A stretch of 64,000 nucleotides of DNA from Aeromonas veronii (lineage in GTDB: Bacteria; Pseudomonadota; Gammaproteobacteria; Enterobacterales; Aeromonadaceae), in assembly GCF_040215105.1 (NCBI RefSeq), contig NZ_CP157875.1:2285501-2349500 (forward strand), written 5' to 3'. Positions 36,349 to 46,144 of the stretch are shown here, in pieces. The position numbers and the translations under genes are program-made. The notes beneath the pieces were generated by a model that saw only the letters and a list, made by a program, of their open reading frames with translations, did not search any database and had not been told where the DNA came from. The number at the start of each line of letters is the position of its first letter. Position 1 is the first letter of the stretch.

Positions 36349-36552
36349 ATGTTTTCTTACACCCTCAGTTTTCGCGAAGAAGCCGACAAACTGACGGCCC
36401 CCGAGCACGAAATCGCCCTGCAAAGCCCCGCCCAGGCCGGGGATTTCATCATCCTCTCCGACGGCAGTCGCCATCAGGTGATGCTGGTCACCCACCGCGC
36501 CCACTACAGCAGCCTCTATCTCGACAAGGGAGTGAGGATACCCCAGAGCTGA
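36349..36552 (+). CDS. Small conserved-looking protein of unknown function
   Basis: 67 residues from the ATG at 36349 (GGAG SD at 7 bases); a GTG at 36316 in frame has none. MFSYTLSFREEADKL, a GDFIILSDGSRHQVMLVTHRAHY core and a short basic end suggest a small beta-rich cytosolic protein. There is no signal peptide or helix long enough to span the membrane. I do not recognise a family. It converges with the EamA transporter gene. Confidence 0.65.
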   Translation: MFSYTLSFREEADKLTAPEHEIALQSPAQAGDFIILSDGSRHQVMLVTHRAHYSSLYLDKGVRIPQS

Positions 36553-36576
36553 CAAGGCCCGCCGGCAACGGCGATG

Positions 36577-37503
36577 TCAGCCCGTGCCGGTCTGAGTTCG
36601 GACGCTGCCGCGGGCTGGCGCCCACACCATCACCCCCATGGCGACCAGAACCCCGGCTATTCCCCCACCCACCTGTTGCCAGGGAATGGCACTGCCCAGC
36701 CACCGATCGCAGAGCAGCACCAGCACCGGAATGAGGAAGGTGTAGGCCGATACCTGCTCCGGCCGCAGCGCCACGCTACCTTGCTGGAACAGGAAAAAAC
36801 TCAGGGCCGTGGCGAAGAGCGCCAGATAACCCATGCCCAGCCAGAGCGGCAGGGTGACGGCCTGCCAGTCTGCGGCCAGCAAGCGAGGGGCCGTCACCAG
36901 CGTGAGCAGGACACTGGCGCAGATCAGGGTCCAGCAGGTGAGGTGAACGAAGGATTCCCCCCGATAGCAGCACTTGACCACAATGGGGTTGAGGGCCATG
37001 GCCACGCAGCCGAGCAGATAGAGGCGGTTGCTGGCGGTCAGCTTCAGCGATGCCAGCTGGCCGAGATCGCCCCGAAAGATGATGAGGGCCGCGGCGACCA
37101 TGCCTCCCATCAGGGCCAGCCCCGTCCACAGGCCGATGGGTCTTCTCATGATCACCATGCCGGCCAGCGCGCTAATCAACGGCACTGTGGTATAGAGTGC
37201 ACTGGCATCCAGGGCGCTGGTCTCCTGCAAGGCTATGAACATGGCGACGAAGTAACAAAGCGCCGGCAAGCAGATCAGGGTATAGCGCCCCAGATCCCGC
37301 CATGAGGGCAGTACCAGCTTGCGCTGACCCGTCAGCAACACCACGAAGCAGAGCGCTGCCAACAGGTAGCGTACCCAGGTGACCACCAGGGGATCCAGCG
37401 CCGCCGTCAGGGCGCTGCCGATGGGGAAAGAGAGGCTGATGAGCAGGGTGAACAGCAGCACCTTGCCGTGGGCCAGGGCGAGAGGGAAACGATGATGGAA
37501 CAT
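36577..37503 (-). CDS. EamA/DMT-superfamily transporter
   Basis: About 308 residues with ten hydrophobic helices in two EamA halves: the first about 10-135 (FTLLISLSFPIGSALTAALDPLVVTWVRYLLA), the second about 150-290. It is a metabolite exporter or importer of unknown substrate. The start at 37503 (MFHHRFPLA) is chosen because the longer frame begins at a TTG overlapping the deoC stop. It lies 53 bases after deoC on the same strand with no clear terminator between, so it may belong to the nucleoside operon. Confidence 0.85.
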   Translation of the reverse strand: MFHHRFPLALAHGKVLLFTLLISLSFPIGSALTAALDPLVVTWVRYLLAALCFVVLLTGQRKLVLPSWRDLGRYTLICLPALCYFVAMFIALQETSALDASALYTTVPLISALAGMVIMRRPIGLWTGLALMGGMVAAALIIFRGDLGQLASLKLTASNRLYLLGCVAMALNPIVVKCCYRGESFVHLTCWTLICASVLLTLVTAPRLLAADWQAVTLPLWLGMGYLALFATALSFFLFQQGSVALRPEQVSAYTFLIPVLVLLCDRWLGSAIPWQQVGGGIAGVLVAMGVMVWAPARGSVRTQTGTG

Positions 37504-37556
37504 GGAATGGATCTCTGATGAAGGCGCCCCGGGAGGCGCCATGGGATTGCCGGGAC

Positions 37557-38351
37557 TCAATAGGTGGATGCGGACGCCACCCCCTCTTCCTCTTCATTCA
37601 ACACCGCCAGCAACTGCGTGAGCAGGCTGGAGGCGCCGAAGCGAAAATGGGCCGCATCCGGCCAGCGCTCGCCAAGCAGCTCCTGCGCCATGCCCAGATA
37701 ATCGGCGGCCTCTTGTGCACTGCGCACCCCGCCCGCAGCCTTGAAACCGACCCGCTGCCGGGCTCCCGAGTCGGCGATGGCCGCCAGCATGGTGCGAGCG
37801 GCTTCCGAGGTGGCATTAACCGGCACTTTGCCGGTGGAGGTCTTGATAAAATCGGCGCCCTCCTCGATAGCGAGCAGAGAGGCGGCGCGAATGAGTGCGG
37901 GCGTCTTCAACTCGCCGGACTCGATGATCGCCTTGAGCACCCTATCACCGCAGAGTGCTTTGCAGCGGCTTACCAGTGCTCGGGCGGGCGCCTCGTCCCC
38001 GGCCATCAGGGCGCGCCAGGGGATCACCAGATCAACTTCGTCGGCGCCGTCAGCGAGTGCTGCGCGAGTCTCGGCCAGCACGGCGTCCGGATCCTGATCC
38101 CCACCGGGGAAGTTCACCACGGTCGCAACCTTGATCGCAGGGGTGTGCTGGGTAGCGAGGGCCTGGCGTGCCAGGGCGACAAAACGGGGATAGACACAGA
38201 CCGCAGCCGTATGGCCATGCGGGGTCGCCGCCTGTTGGCAGAGCGCCAGGATACGGGCATCGGTGTCGTCGTCGTTGAGGCTGGTGAGATCCATCAGGCT
38301 GATGGCCAGGCGGGCGGCCTGTTTGATATCCAGAGGATTGGCTGGGGACAT
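37557..38351 (-). CDS. deoC: Deoxyribose-phosphate aldolase
   Basis: Cleaves 2-deoxyribose-5-phosphate to acetaldehyde and glyceraldehyde-3-phosphate. About 264 residues (E. coli 259) from the ATG at 38351 with a GGAG SD; the longer frame crosses a terminator. The class I aldolase Schiff-base lysine is in [14 protein letters not shown] (K of the STGK), with the catalytic partners in [10 protein letters not shown] and AVCVYP. It is the third gene of phosphorylase-nupC-deoC and completes deoxynucleoside breakdown, except that deoB is not in the window. Confidence 0.96.
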   Translation of the reverse strand: MSPANPLDIKQAARLAISLMDLTSLNDDDTDARILALCQQAATPHGHTAAVCVYPRFVALARQALATQHTPAIKVATVVNFPGGDQDPDAVLAETRAALADGADEVDLVIPWRALMAGDEAPARALVSRCKALCGDRVLKAIIESGELKTPALIRAASLLAIEEGADFIKTSTGKVPVNATSEAARTMLAAIADSGARQRVGFKAAGGVRSAQEAADYLGMAQELLGERWPDAAHFRFGASSLLTQLLAVLNEEEEGVASASTY

Positions 38352-38384
38352 AAGAAGCTCCGACATGGTTGGGATCAGGGTCAT

Positions 38385-38407
38385 AAAAAGGGGCGCCGCA
38401 GCGCCCC
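38385..38407 (-). terminator. Intrinsic terminator between nupC and deoC
   Basis: GGGGCGC-TGCG-GCGCCCC followed by five T on the minus strand, inside the 73-base gap of an apparent operon. It should reduce readthrough into deoC. Confidence 0.85.
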
Positions 38408-38424
38408 GCACAGAGAAGTGAGCG

Positions 38425-39687
38425 TCAGAGCGCCAGGGAGAAGAAGATCCCGGCGATGGCAGCACTCATCAAATTGGAACAGGTGGCCGCCAGCACGGTG
38501 CGCAGGCCGTGGCGGGCGATGAAATCGGTCCGTGAGGGGCAGAGGGTACCGAGGCCACCGATCAGGATCCCCATGGAGGCCAGGTTCGCAAAACCGCACA
38601 ACGCGAAGCTGATGATTACCTTGGATTTTTCCTCCAGCACCTGCAGACCGGCCGCGCTCACGGTGCTCGCGTCTTTCAGGTAGGGAGCGAGATCGCTGTA
38701 GGCGACGAATTCATTCACCACCAGCTTCTTGCCGATCATGGCACCGGCAACACCGATATCCGCGAGCGGCACCCCCAGCAGGAAGGCAAGCGGCGAGAAG
38801 ATCCAGCCCAGGATGAGCTCAAGGGAGAGGGACATGCCCATCATGTCCCCTATCCCGCCGAGCAAAGTATTGACCAGGGTCACCAGCCCTATCATGGCGA
38901 TCAACATGGCACCGATGGCGGCGGCCAGCTTGAGGCCACTGCTGGCCCCCTCCCCGGCGGCAGCCAGCACGTTTTCCGGTTTCTTGCCATCGAACTGGAT
39001 GCTGTTGTCGAACACATAGTCCGGCTGGCTGGTTTCGGGGATGATCAGCTTGGCAAACAGTATGCCCCCTGGCGCTGCCATGAAGGAGGCCGCCAGCAGG
39101 TATTGCATGTCCACCCCCATCATGGCGTAGCCCGCGAGCACGGTGCCGGAGACCGACGCCATGCCGCCACACATGACGGCGAAGAACTCGGAGTCGCTCA
39201 TCTTCGGCATGTAGGGCTTGACCACCAGGGGGGCCTCGCTCTGGCCGACGAAGACGTTGGCCACCGCCGACATGGACTCGGTCTGGGAGGTGCCGAGCAG
39301 CCTGGCCATGCCACCACCGATGACGCGGATCACCGCCTGCATGATGCCGAGGTAGTAGAGCACGGCGATCAGCGCCGAGAAGAAGACCACCAGCGGCAAC
39401 ACGTTGAGGGCGAACACGAAACCGATGCCGTCCACCGAGAAGTTGACCAGGTTGCCAAACAGGAAGTGGATACCCGCCTTGCCGCTCGCCAGCACGGCAT
39501 CCACCCCGTGGGCCATCCCCTCCAGTGCCCGCCGTCCCAGCGGCACGTAGAGCACCAGCGCGCCAATAGCCACTTGCAAGGCCAGCGCCAGCCCGACGGT
39601 GCGCAGGCGAATGGCCCTGCGATTGGTCGAGGCGAGCACGGCGATGAGCACGAGGGCCGCCATGCCGAGAAATCCTGCTGCAAACAT
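38425..39687 (-). CDS. NupC/NupX-family concentrative nucleoside transporter
   Basis: 420 residues, close to E. coli NupX/YeiM length. It is an inner-membrane proton or sodium nucleoside symporter. Signatures of the CNT family: [20 protein letters not shown] (substrate-binding hairpin), [30 protein letters not shown] and [17 protein letters not shown]. About ten helices. It lies 19 bases after the purine nucleoside phosphorylase gene, so uptake and phosphorolysis are produced together. Confidence 0.94.
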   Translation of the reverse strand: MFAAGFLGMAALVLIAVLASTNRRAIRLRTVGLALALQVAIGALVLYVPLGRRALEGMAHGVDAVLASGKAGIHFLFGNLVNFSVDGIGFVFALNVLPLVVFFSALIAVLYYLGIMQAVIRVIGGGMARLLGTSQTESMSAVANVFVGQSEAPLVVKPYMPKMSDSEFFAVMCGGMASVSGTVLAGYAMMGVDMQYLLAASFMAAPGGILFAKLIIPETSQPDYVFDNSIQFDGKKPENVLAAAGEGASSGLKLAAAIGAMLIAMIGLVTLVNTLLGGIGDMMGMSLSLELILGWIFSPLAFLLGVPLADIGVAGAMIGKKLVVNEFVAYSDLAPYLKDASTVSAAGLQVLEEKSKVIISFALCGFANLASMGILIGGLGTLCPSRTDFIARHGLRTVLAATCSNLMSAAIAGIFFSLAL

Positions 39688-39706
39688 ATGACCTCCTGGT
39701 CAGCCG

Positions 39707-40534
39707 TTACTGGAAGTGGCGCTGCACGAAGGCGTTGATGAGGCGGATGAAGTCCGCTTCCGCCAACTTGGCACACTTGAGGGTCTGCTCGTGGGAGAGC
39801 TGCACGTCACCCAGCCCCTCGGCCATGTTGGTGATGGCGCAGACGGCCAGCACCGGCAGACCGCAATGGGCGGCGCTGATCACCTCGGGCACCACCGACA
39901 TGCCCACCACGTCACCGCCGATGATCTGCATCATGCGGATCTCGGCGGCGGTCTCGAAGCAGGGGCCGCTGTAGGAGACAAAAACCCCCTGATTGACGGC
40001 GATCCCCTCTGCGTCGGCAATCGCCTGCGCCTCTTGCCGCAATGTCTTGTCATAGGCGTTGGCCAGGCTGAAGAAGCGCGGGCCGTAGGCCTCGTCGTTG
40101 GCCCCCGTCATGGGCGTCCCCGGCATGGTGTTGATGTGATCGTTGAAGATGACCAGGGAGCCGACCCCGATCCGCTCGGGGCGCAATGAGCCCGCCGCAT
40201 TGGTCACCAGCAGCAGCTCGCAGCCCAGGCGCTTGAAGGTGCGCACCGGGGTAGTCATCACCTTCATGGTTTCGTGCTCATAGTAGTGACCACGCCCCTT
40301 CATGCAGATGACGTCGACGCCATGCAGTTTGCCGAGCACCAGCTCGCCGCTGTGACCGGCCACGGTACTGACCGGGAAGCCGTCCAGCTCTTCGTAGGGG
40401 ATGCTGACTCTCTCTTCCAGCGCATCGGCCAACACCCCGAGACCCGATCCCAGGATCATGGCGGCCCGGGGGGAGAAGCCCGGCTTGCGGGACAAAATGG
40501 TGGCGACGGCATTCAGAACGGGATCTTGTTGCAT
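39707..40534 (-). CDS. Purine nucleoside phosphorylase, XapA/PunA type
   Basis: 275 residues from the ATG at 40534 with a GAGGT SD. It is a trimeric PNP (family 2) splitting purine (deoxy)nucleosides with phosphate. Motifs: ILGSGLG at the phosphate site, VSTVAGHSGELVLG, GRGHYYEHE, LVTNAAGSLRPERIGVGSLV, PCFETAAEIRM and VGMSVVPEVISAAHCG. It is closer to xanthosine/guanosine-type XapA than to hexameric DeoD. It is the first gene of the operon, with a LysR regulator like XapR divergent to it, which supports an inducible purine-nucleoside salvage role. Confidence 0.93.
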   Translation of the reverse strand: MQQDPVLNAVATILSRKPGFSPRAAMILGSGLGVLADALEERVSIPYEELDGFPVSTVAGHSGELVLGKLHGVDVICMKGRGHYYEHETMKVMTTPVRTFKRLGCELLLVTNAAGSLRPERIGVGSLVIFNDHINTMPGTPMTGANDEAYGPRFFSLANAYDKTLRQEAQAIADAEGIAVNQGVFVSYSGPCFETAAEIRMMQIIGGDVVGMSVVPEVISAAHCGLPVLAVCAITNMAEGLGDVQLSHEQTLKCAKLAEADFIRLINAFVQRHFQ

Positions 40535-40866
40535 GGGATGAACCTCGTGAGTGATGACTGATGGGCTCACTCTAGGGAAGACACATAGCTAAAAAAATCA
40601 TTAAAATCGGTTCTTTTATCCTGATTTTCGGCACAATAAACCCATCAGCATGGCGAGCCGGGAGGGAAAACCGGCAAAAATGACGCCAATTGACGCCATT
40701 TTGTTGCCATGAAGAGAGCATGAGGGGTAAGTGGGCCCCACGAGCGGAGGTCAAAGTGTGAACCGGATCTCCTGCGCCCCCCGCAGGCAGAGGCCTGCCC
40801 GTGGCGGCGAATGCCCAATGTTTGACGGGGATCTCACCCCGCCTCATCAATCCATCGGAGGTTATT
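40535..40866. other. Divergent control region of the nucleoside operon
   Basis: 332 bases between the phosphorylase and the LysR gene. AT-rich sequence at about 40585-40650 is the likely promoter zone of the operon, and LysR binding is expected nearby. No gene is seen; no exact operator was resolved. Confidence 0.45.
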
Positions 40867-41802
40867 TTGTCCCTGGACAGTCACTGGCGCGAGCGCGTCA
40901 CACTCAAGATGCTGCGCTACTTCCACGAAGTGGCGCGCTGTGGTCACTTCAGTCGGGCCGCCGAGCAACTGAACGTCTCCAAGTCACCGCTGAGCGCCCA
41001 GATCAAGGAGCTGGAAACCGTGCTCGGGCTGACCCTGTTCGAGCGCCACACCCGCCAGGTCAGCCTCACCCCCACGGGGCGACGGTTGATGGAGGAGTGC
41101 GCCCTGCTGTTCGATGTACTGGAAAGCGGCCTCAACAAGGTGGTGCAGGCGGGACGGATGGAGCACAACCAGATCCGCATCGGGCTGGTCAGCTCCATCT
41201 TCTGGGCCGGTTTTGGCGAGGTGATCAGGCAGTGCCATCGGTTGCATCCCGAGTACGAGATCACCTTTACCGAGCTGTCGCCGGAGAAACAGAAGCTGGC
41301 GCTGGCCAACAAGGAGATAGACCTGGGCCTTGCCCGCTTTGCCGACACCTTCAACATCCACCCCTTGCAGGCCGAGAGCGTCTATCCCGAGTCCATGATG
41401 CTGGCAGTATCGGATGAACACCCGCTGCGGGATCGCAAGCGGGTCTCCCTCACCGAGCTGACGGGCGAGCGCTTCGTACTGATGAGCCGGGCCAACTCGG
41501 CCTCCACCGATCTCATCATCAACGCCTGCCTGATGGAGGGCTTCTATCCCCAGCTCAATCAGGAGGTGGTTGAACCCAATACCCTGATGGCCGTGGTCGC
41601 CACCAGTCAGCAGGTAGCCCTGGCGCCTGCCAGCTATGCTCACCAAAAATGGCCACACGTGCGTTTCGTGCGCCTAGAGCAGCCGATCCCGGCCGATGTC
41701 TGCGTACTCTATGCCCCCGAGGAGGCCGGGAAGCCCATCGCGCCTGTGCTTCGCGACTTCATCGACACCATGAGCCAGCAGATGAACCCTGACCCTCGAT
41801 GA
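40867..41802 (+). CDS. LysR-family regulator, XapR-like
   Basis: About 311 residues from a TTG at 40867, which has a GGAGGT SD 5 bases upstream; the longer frame from 40801 lacks one. The N-terminal winged helix is [38 protein letters not shown]. The effector domain (about 90-300) has [15 protein letters not shown] and a hydrophobic ligand cleft. Similarity to XapR and PunR and the divergent position to the purine nucleoside phosphorylase operon suggest it activates that operon with a nucleoside inducer. This is inference. Confidence 0.88.
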   Translation: MSLDSHWRERVTLKMLRYFHEVARCGHFSRAAEQLNVSKSPLSAQIKELETVLGLTLFERHTRQVSLTPTGRRLMEECALLFDVLESGLNKVVQAGRMEHNQIRIGLVSSIFWAGFGEVIRQCHRLHPEYEITFTELSPEKQKLALANKEIDLGLARFADTFNIHPLQAESVYPESMMLAVSDEHPLRDRKRVSLTELTGERFVLMSRANSASTDLIINACLMEGFYPQLNQEVVEPNTLMAVVATSQQVALAPASYAHQKWPHVRFVRLEQPIPADVCVLYAPEEAGKPIAPVLRDFIDTMSQQMNPDPR

Positions 41803-41834
41803 ACGAACAGGGTGCCCGGGTACCTGTGGTCGGC

Positions 41835-41865
41835 TTGACCTTCCATCAGGGGGAAGAGCCAAGGT
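41835..41865 (+). promoter_or_regulatory. CueR-like copper-responsive promoter of cueO
   Basis: TTGACC overlaps the dyad ACCTTCC-N7-GGAAGAG, close to the CueR form ACCTTCC-N7-GGAAGGT, and the -10 hexamer (CAAGGT) is 19 bases from the -35, the long spacer of MerR-family promoters. The -10 is a poor match. Confidence 0.6.
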
Positions 41866-41899
41866 GACCTTGATCATGAATTCCCAGGAGATGAATGCG

Positions 41900-43525
41900 A
41901 TGAACAGACGTGACTTTTTGATCCGAAGCGCCCTGCTCGGCCTCGCCGGTGCACTGCCCCTCTCCTACACCCGTTTTCTCTCCGCCGCCGAAGCCCCCAG
42001 CCTGCCCATCCCGCCCCTGCTCTCCCCGGATGCCCAGGGCAATATCGCCCTGACCGCCAAGGCGGGTGTCACCGCCTGGCGCGGCAAGGAGGCGGTGACC
42101 TGGGGATACAACGGTGCCCTGCTCGGCCCGACCCTGAAACTGCGCACCGGCCAGGCCGTCCAGCTCCATACCCTGAACCAGCTGCCGGAAACCACCACAG
42201 TGCATCTGCACGGCCTGGAGATCCCGGGCGATGCCGACGGCGGCCCCCAGGCCATGATAGGACCGGGAGAGACCCTCACCAGCCGCTTCACCCTGACCCA
42301 ACCCGCCGCCACTTGCTGGTACCACCCCCATGCCCACGGCAAGACCGGACGTCAGGTGGCCATGGGGCTCGCCGGCCTCATTCTCATCGATGACGAGGAG
42401 AGCGCCCGCTGGCCGCTCCCCGCCCGCTGGGGCATCAACGATCTGCCCGTGGTCATTCAGGACAAGCGGCTCGACGGCAAGGGACAGATCGATTATCGGC
42501 TCGATGAGATGAGCGCCGCCGTGGGCTGGTTCGGGGACTTGCCCCTGGTCAACGGCGCCCTGGCCCCCCAGCATCAGGCACCCCGCGGCTGGGTGCGGCT
42601 GCGGATCCTCAATGGCTGCAACGCCCGCTCCCTGCGCCTGGCCCTCGGTGACAACCAACCCTTCTATGTGATCGCCTCGGACGGCGGCTTCCTGTCCGAG
42701 CCCGTCAAACTCACCGAACTGGAGGTGCTGATGGGGGAGCGCTTCGAAGTGCTGGTAGAACTCCAGGACAAGCGCGTCGAGTTGCTCGCCCTACCCGTCA
42801 GCCAGATGGGTATGGCCTTGCCCCCCTTCGATCAGCCGCTGCCGCTGCTCACCCTGACTCCCGCCTCCCAGGGCATCACATCGAGCCTGCCGGATCAGCT
42901 GAGAAGCCTCCCACCCCTGCCCACCGAGGATGGGAGCTGGACTCGTCGTCACTTCCAACTCTCCATGGATCCGGCGCTCGACAGGATCGGCATGCAACGA
43001 CTGATGGAGCAATATGGACCGGCGGCCATGAGCGGCATGAGCATGGCCGAGCACGGTGCCCCGGCCGACAAGCCCATGCCAGCCATGAAAGGAATGAAGG
43101 ACATGAAAGGCATGGATCACGGCGCCATGGCGGGGATGTCCCAGGGTGCGGACGCAGGCATGACGCCGCTGGGAGAGCGCCTCTTCAGTGCAAATCGCAT
43201 CAACAATCAGGCCTTCGAGATGGGCGTGCCGGCCTTTGAGGCCAAGCGGGGCAAACTGGAACACTGGACCCTCTCCGGCAAGGGGGACATGATGCTGCAC
43301 CCCTTCCATATCCATGGCGCCCGTTTTCGCATCCTGAAAGAGAACGGCCTCACGCCCCTGCCCCATCGCAGCGGCTGGAAGGACATGGTCAGGATCGAGG
43401 GGGGTGAGAGCGAGGTGCTCATTCAGTTCGATCACCCGGCCCCCAAAGAGCGCGCCTACATGGCCCACTGCCACCTGCTGGAGCACGAGGATACCGGCAT
43501 GATGCTCTCCTTCACGGTGAGCTAG
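41900..43525 (+). CDS. cueO: Periplasmic multicopper oxidase CueO
   Basis: Oxidises Cu(I) to Cu(II), protecting the periplasm. 541 residues starting MNRRDFLIR at 41900, with an AGGAG SD. It has a Tat signal (RRDFL, then a hydrophobic stretch to about 32). Copper sites: HLHG, HPHAHG, HPFHIHG and [12 protein letters not shown], which give the type 1 and trinuclear centres. A methionine-rich insert at about 360-425 (repeats such as [18 protein letters not shown]) matches the Cu(I)-binding region of CueO. Earlier in-frame starts fall within or at the CueR-like promoter. It is monocistronic. Confidence 0.95.
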   Translation: MNRRDFLIRSALLGLAGALPLSYTRFLSAAEAPSLPIPPLLSPDAQGNIALTAKAGVTAWRGKEAVTWGYNGALLGPTLKLRTGQAVQLHTLNQLPETTTVHLHGLEIPGDADGGPQAMIGPGETLTSRFTLTQPAATCWYHPHAHGKTGRQVAMGLAGLILIDDEESARWPLPARWGINDLPVVIQDKRLDGKGQIDYRLDEMSAAVGWFGDLPLVNGALAPQHQAPRGWVRLRILNGCNARSLRLALGDNQPFYVIASDGGFLSEPVKLTELEVLMGERFEVLVELQDKRVELLALPVSQMGMALPPFDQPLPLLTLTPASQGITSSLPDQLRSLPPLPTEDGSWTRRHFQLSMDPALDRIGMQRLMEQYGPAAMSGMSMAEHGAPADKPMPAMKGMKDMKGMDHGAMAGMSQGADAGMTPLGERLFSANRINNQAFEMGVPAFEAKRGKLEHWTLSGKGDMMLHPFHIHGARFRILKENGLTPLPHRSGWKDMVRIEGGESEVLIQFDHPAPKERAYMAHCHLLEHEDTGMMLSFTVS

Positions 43526-43535
43526 GGAAATCGGG

Positions 43536-43563
43536 AAAAACAGGCAGGGGCGAAGGCCCCTGC
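43536..43563 (-). terminator. Hairpin between cueO and the phosphatase gene
   Basis: GCAGGGGC-GAAG-GCCCCTGC with a T run two to three bases after the stem on the minus strand. It could serve both convergent genes. Confidence 0.6.
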
Positions 43564-43596
43564 TGTCATGAAGGCGAGGTGCCCGATGACACGGGC

Positions 43597-44085
43597 TTAC
43601 GGCTGCTTGGGGCAATCAAACCAGACACGAACTGGAACGCGGCCAGGGATGACCGACCAGGGCGCCCCCTCGAAGAGAAAGCGGGCCACGGCGCAGGTGG
43701 GCATCCGGGTGATCCCCCGGGATAAGCGGTGGGCCAGAGCAGTAAATTCGGGATCATGCCCCACCAGCATCACGCACTTCTTGTCGTCTGCAAGCGTCCC
43801 TATCAGCGCCAGCAGGGTGCAAACCTCTCCCTCGTATATCCGCTCATCCAGGGCTATCTCCCCAAGATATTGAAGCGCAACGGCAAGCAGGCGCGCCGTC
43901 TCCCGTGCCCGACAAGCGGGGCTTGAGAGGATCAGATCCGGTATCACCCCCTCCTGCGCCAGGCGCCTGCCCATCATGGGGGCGTCGCGCTGGCCGCGCT
44001 CGGCCAGTCGCCGCTCTCTATCCGGCAGATCTGCATCTGCCCAGCTGGACTTGCCGTGACGTACCAGCACCAGGGTCCTCTTCAT
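43597..44085 (-). CDS. SixA-like histidine phosphatase
   Basis: 162 residues from the ATG at 44085 (GGAGGT SD). It is a branch-1 histidine phosphatase: catalytic LVLVRHGKSSW with RHG near residue 9, the second basic motif LSSPACRARETARLL, and the distal LVGHDPEF. Its size and RHGK/PDRERRL pattern resemble SixA phosphohistidine phosphatases, which dephosphorylate the Hpt domain of ArcB or PTSNtr proteins. Whether it acts on Hpt domains here, such as that of the BvgS-like kinase, is not known. Confidence 0.88.
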   Translation of the reverse strand: MKRTLVLVRHGKSSWADADLPDRERRLAERGQRDAPMMGRRLAQEGVIPDLILSSPACRARETARLLAVALQYLGEIALDERIYEGEVCTLLALIGTLADDKKCVMLVGHDPEFTALAHRLSRGITRMPTCAVARFLFEGAPWSVIPGRVPVRVWFDCPKQP

Positions 44086-44253
44086 GTCACCTCCCATGAG
44101 CCCGGCTCATCGCCTTCCCTCCCCAGCACGGCAGACGGGTGTTTCACGCATCCACCGCTCGGGTCTCTGTTCACATCGCCAATCCCCTTGGCAAGGATAG
44201 CGAAGCCAGGGTCCGCATCGCCGGGACATCGCCTCTCAAAAGCGGTGTGTTCA

Positions 44254-44568
44254 TCAGGCCAAGGGGCCCACCTCCTCCAGGAAGATGAGACGCAGGGGCT
44301 CGGCCAGCAGCACATCGGCCCGGCTGGCAAAGCCCTGGAAATAGTCGGTGGCACAATGATCATCGAGCGCCGCCTGACTGACGAAGGCTTCCCGCATATA
44401 GAAGGTGCCCGGTTCATCCTTGAGCTCGAACAACACGTAATCAAGGTTGCCCGGCTCGCGCCGGGTCGGCGCGACGAGCTTTTGCAACTCGCGCCGCAGC
44501 GCCTCTCCCATGCCCGCTTTGGCCTTGAGTACCGCTATCGACACCAGCTTGTCTGCTTTCATCATCAC
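44254..44568 (-). CDS. Antibiotic-biosynthesis-type monooxygenase (ABM, YgiN-like)
   Basis: 104 residues with a ferredoxin-like dimeric ABM fold. Family pattern: VSIAVLKAKAGMGEALRREL, RREPGNLDYVLFELKDEPG and FYMREAFVSQAALDDHCATDYF. E. coli YgiN acts on quinols; the substrate here is unknown. A perfect inverted repeat at 44705-44724 upstream suggests control by a dedicated repressor not found nearby. Confidence 0.9.
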   Translation of the reverse strand: MMMKADKLVSIAVLKAKAGMGEALRRELQKLVAPTRREPGNLDYVLFELKDEPGTFYMREAFVSQAALDDHCATDYFQGFASRADVLLAEPLRLIFLEEVGPLA

Positions 44569-44704
44569 ACTCCCCTATCAAGAGACACATGGACCAAGGA
44601 TGCCCCTCGCCGCGACTTGCCAGCGGATCATGGACACATCCTTCAAGATGAGAGGCAGTGTAAGAACAGGTTATTGATGGATATAGACGGACAATATGGA
44701 CAAA

Positions 44705-44724
44705 CTGTTCATCCTATTGAACAG
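44705..44724. promoter_or_regulatory. Operator-like inverted repeat upstream of the ABM gene
   Basis: CTGTTCA-N6-TGAACAG, perfect 7-base arms, about 140 bases upstream of the ABM start. Weak -35/-10-like sequences (TTCAAT and CATATT, minus strand) surround it. Confidence 0.5.
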
Positions 44725-44768
44725 CAGACGAAGGAGCACAGCAGAGCGTCCGTGGCGCCACTAAGGGT

Positions 44769-45137
44769 TTATGGCTCCCGCAGCGCTTGTAGATTGGCCA
44801 GTGGCACCCAGCCAGAGGCCGTTCCCTCGGCGTTGTCACACCAGATCCAGCCGTTGATCATCCGATGGCCAATCAGCTGATCACCCGGCTGCACGTTCAG
44901 CTCCCGGGCCGTGTAGTCCTCCTGGGCACGGGCCTGGCCCTTGTCCAGCCACTCGATAAGTTGAGCCGGCACCCAGCCCCCTTGTTGGCCCGCACACTGG
45001 CAGAAGAACCAATCCTGCCAATCCTCTGCCCCTTCATACCGCTCACCCACCATAAGCGGGGTGCCCTTGACGAAGGTGATGGGCTCCGGGTATTCGCTGC
45101 GATGGGCGCTGATCACCAGCCAGACGTTGTTTTCCAT
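44769..45137 (-). CDS. Protein with SH3-like domains
   Basis: 122 residues. It appears to hold two short SH3-type beta barrels: the first about 1-60 (ITFVKGTPLMVGERYEG...DWFFCQCAGQQGGWVPAQLIE), the second about 72-120 (ELNVQPGDQLIGHRMINGWIWC...ASGWVPLANL). The GWVP motif occurs twice, at the end of each repeat. It is likely cytosolic since no signal peptide is seen. The partner is unknown. Confidence 0.82.
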   Translation of the reverse strand: MENNVWLVISAHRSEYPEPITFVKGTPLMVGERYEGAEDWQDWFFCQCAGQQGGWVPAQLIEWLDKGQARAQEDYTARELNVQPGDQLIGHRMINGWIWCDNAEGTASGWVPLANLQALREP

Positions 45138-45337
45138 ACTCCTATCGTTCCTTATTCCTATCGCTCCTTGCGGAGCCTCTTCGGATCCTGGCGGGCATCA
45201 AGTCGGGTATCGGCTCCCGACATCTCGGCTAGCAGGGCGACCCAAAGGCGAGATCCTGCTGATGGCGCCGCCAATCATGTGCTCACTCTGGTTGATACAT
45301 GCTTGATGGTGCAGGCACATCTGGTGCGGCCTATGGG

Positions 45338-46144
45338 TTACAGCAGGAAGGTACCTTCAATGGTCATGCGGGCCTCGCCATATAGCTCCACGCGACCATC
45401 ATCACGCACCAGGCAGCGGAGTGTCCCCTTGCGTGCCCCCCCTTGCTGGGCAATCAACTCCCGCTTGCCTGTGCGAGCGGCCCAGAACGGTGCGAGGAAG
45501 GTGTGTGCAGAGCCGGTCACCGGATCCTCGTTGACGCCGACCTGAGGCCCGAACCAGCGGGAGACAAAGTCGAAGCGATCATCGGCCGCCGTCACGATGA
45601 CACCACGGGTATCAAACTGCACCAGGGTATTGAAATCCGGGGCCAGCCCTTCAATGACTTCTTTGTCATTCACCAGCACGATCAAGTCATCGGACCGCCA
45701 TACCCCGACCACCTCGCCATCAATACCCAGAGCGGCCAGCAGACCGGCGGGTGTCTCTATCGGTGTCGCCACCTTGGCCGGGAAATCCATGCAGTATTCA
45801 TGACCCGAGCGAGTCACCGTGAGCAGCCCGCTGCGGGTGTGAAACCGGATCTGCTCATCGGCATGGCCCAGCTTGTTGAACAGTACCCAGGCGGCGGCCA
45901 GGGTCGCGTGGCCACACAGATCCACTTCAACCCCGGGGGTAAACCAGCGCAGGTGATAGCCATCATTCGTCGGGATGAAGAAAGCCGTCTCTGACAGATT
46001 GTTTTCAATGGCGATGGACTGGAGCACCTCATCCTCCAGCCAGGTCTCCAGGGGACACACCCCGGCCGGATTGCCACCAAAGGGCTGGGAGGTAAAGGCA
46101 TCCACTTGATAGAAGGGGATCCTTGTCGAGCCACTATTTTTCAT
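45338..46144 (-). CDS. PhzF-family isomerase
   Basis: 268 residues from the ATG at 46144. It has the diaminopimelate-epimerase-like double fold. Catalytic Glu is in AIENNLSETAFF; other family motifs are VDAFTSQPFGGNPAGVC, FTPGVEVDLCGHATLAAAWVL and GVNEDPVTGSAHTFLAPFWA. Most family members outside phenazine clusters have unknown substrates. It overlaps the end of the dauR-like gene by 11 bases and is the third gene of ridA-dauR-phzF. Confidence 0.93.
   Translation of the reverse strand: MKNSGSTRIPFYQVDAFTSQPFGGNPAGVCPLETWLEDEVLQSIAIENNLSETAFFIPTNDGYHLRWFTPGVEVDLCGHATLAAAWVLFNKLGHADEQIRFHTRSGLLTVTRSGHEYCMDFPAKVATPIETPAGLLAALGIDGEVVGVWRSDDLIVLVNDKEVIEGLAPDFNTLVQFDTRGVIVTAADDRFDFVSRWFGPQVGVNEDPVTGSAHTFLAPFWAARTGKRELIAQQGGARKGTLRCLVRDDGRVELYGEARMTIEGTFLL

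Noticed and set aside
41864-41899. Earlier GTG/ATG starts for cueO
   Set aside because: They lie at or upstream of the expected transcription start of the CueR-like promoter, and the E. coli protein aligns with MNRRDFL.
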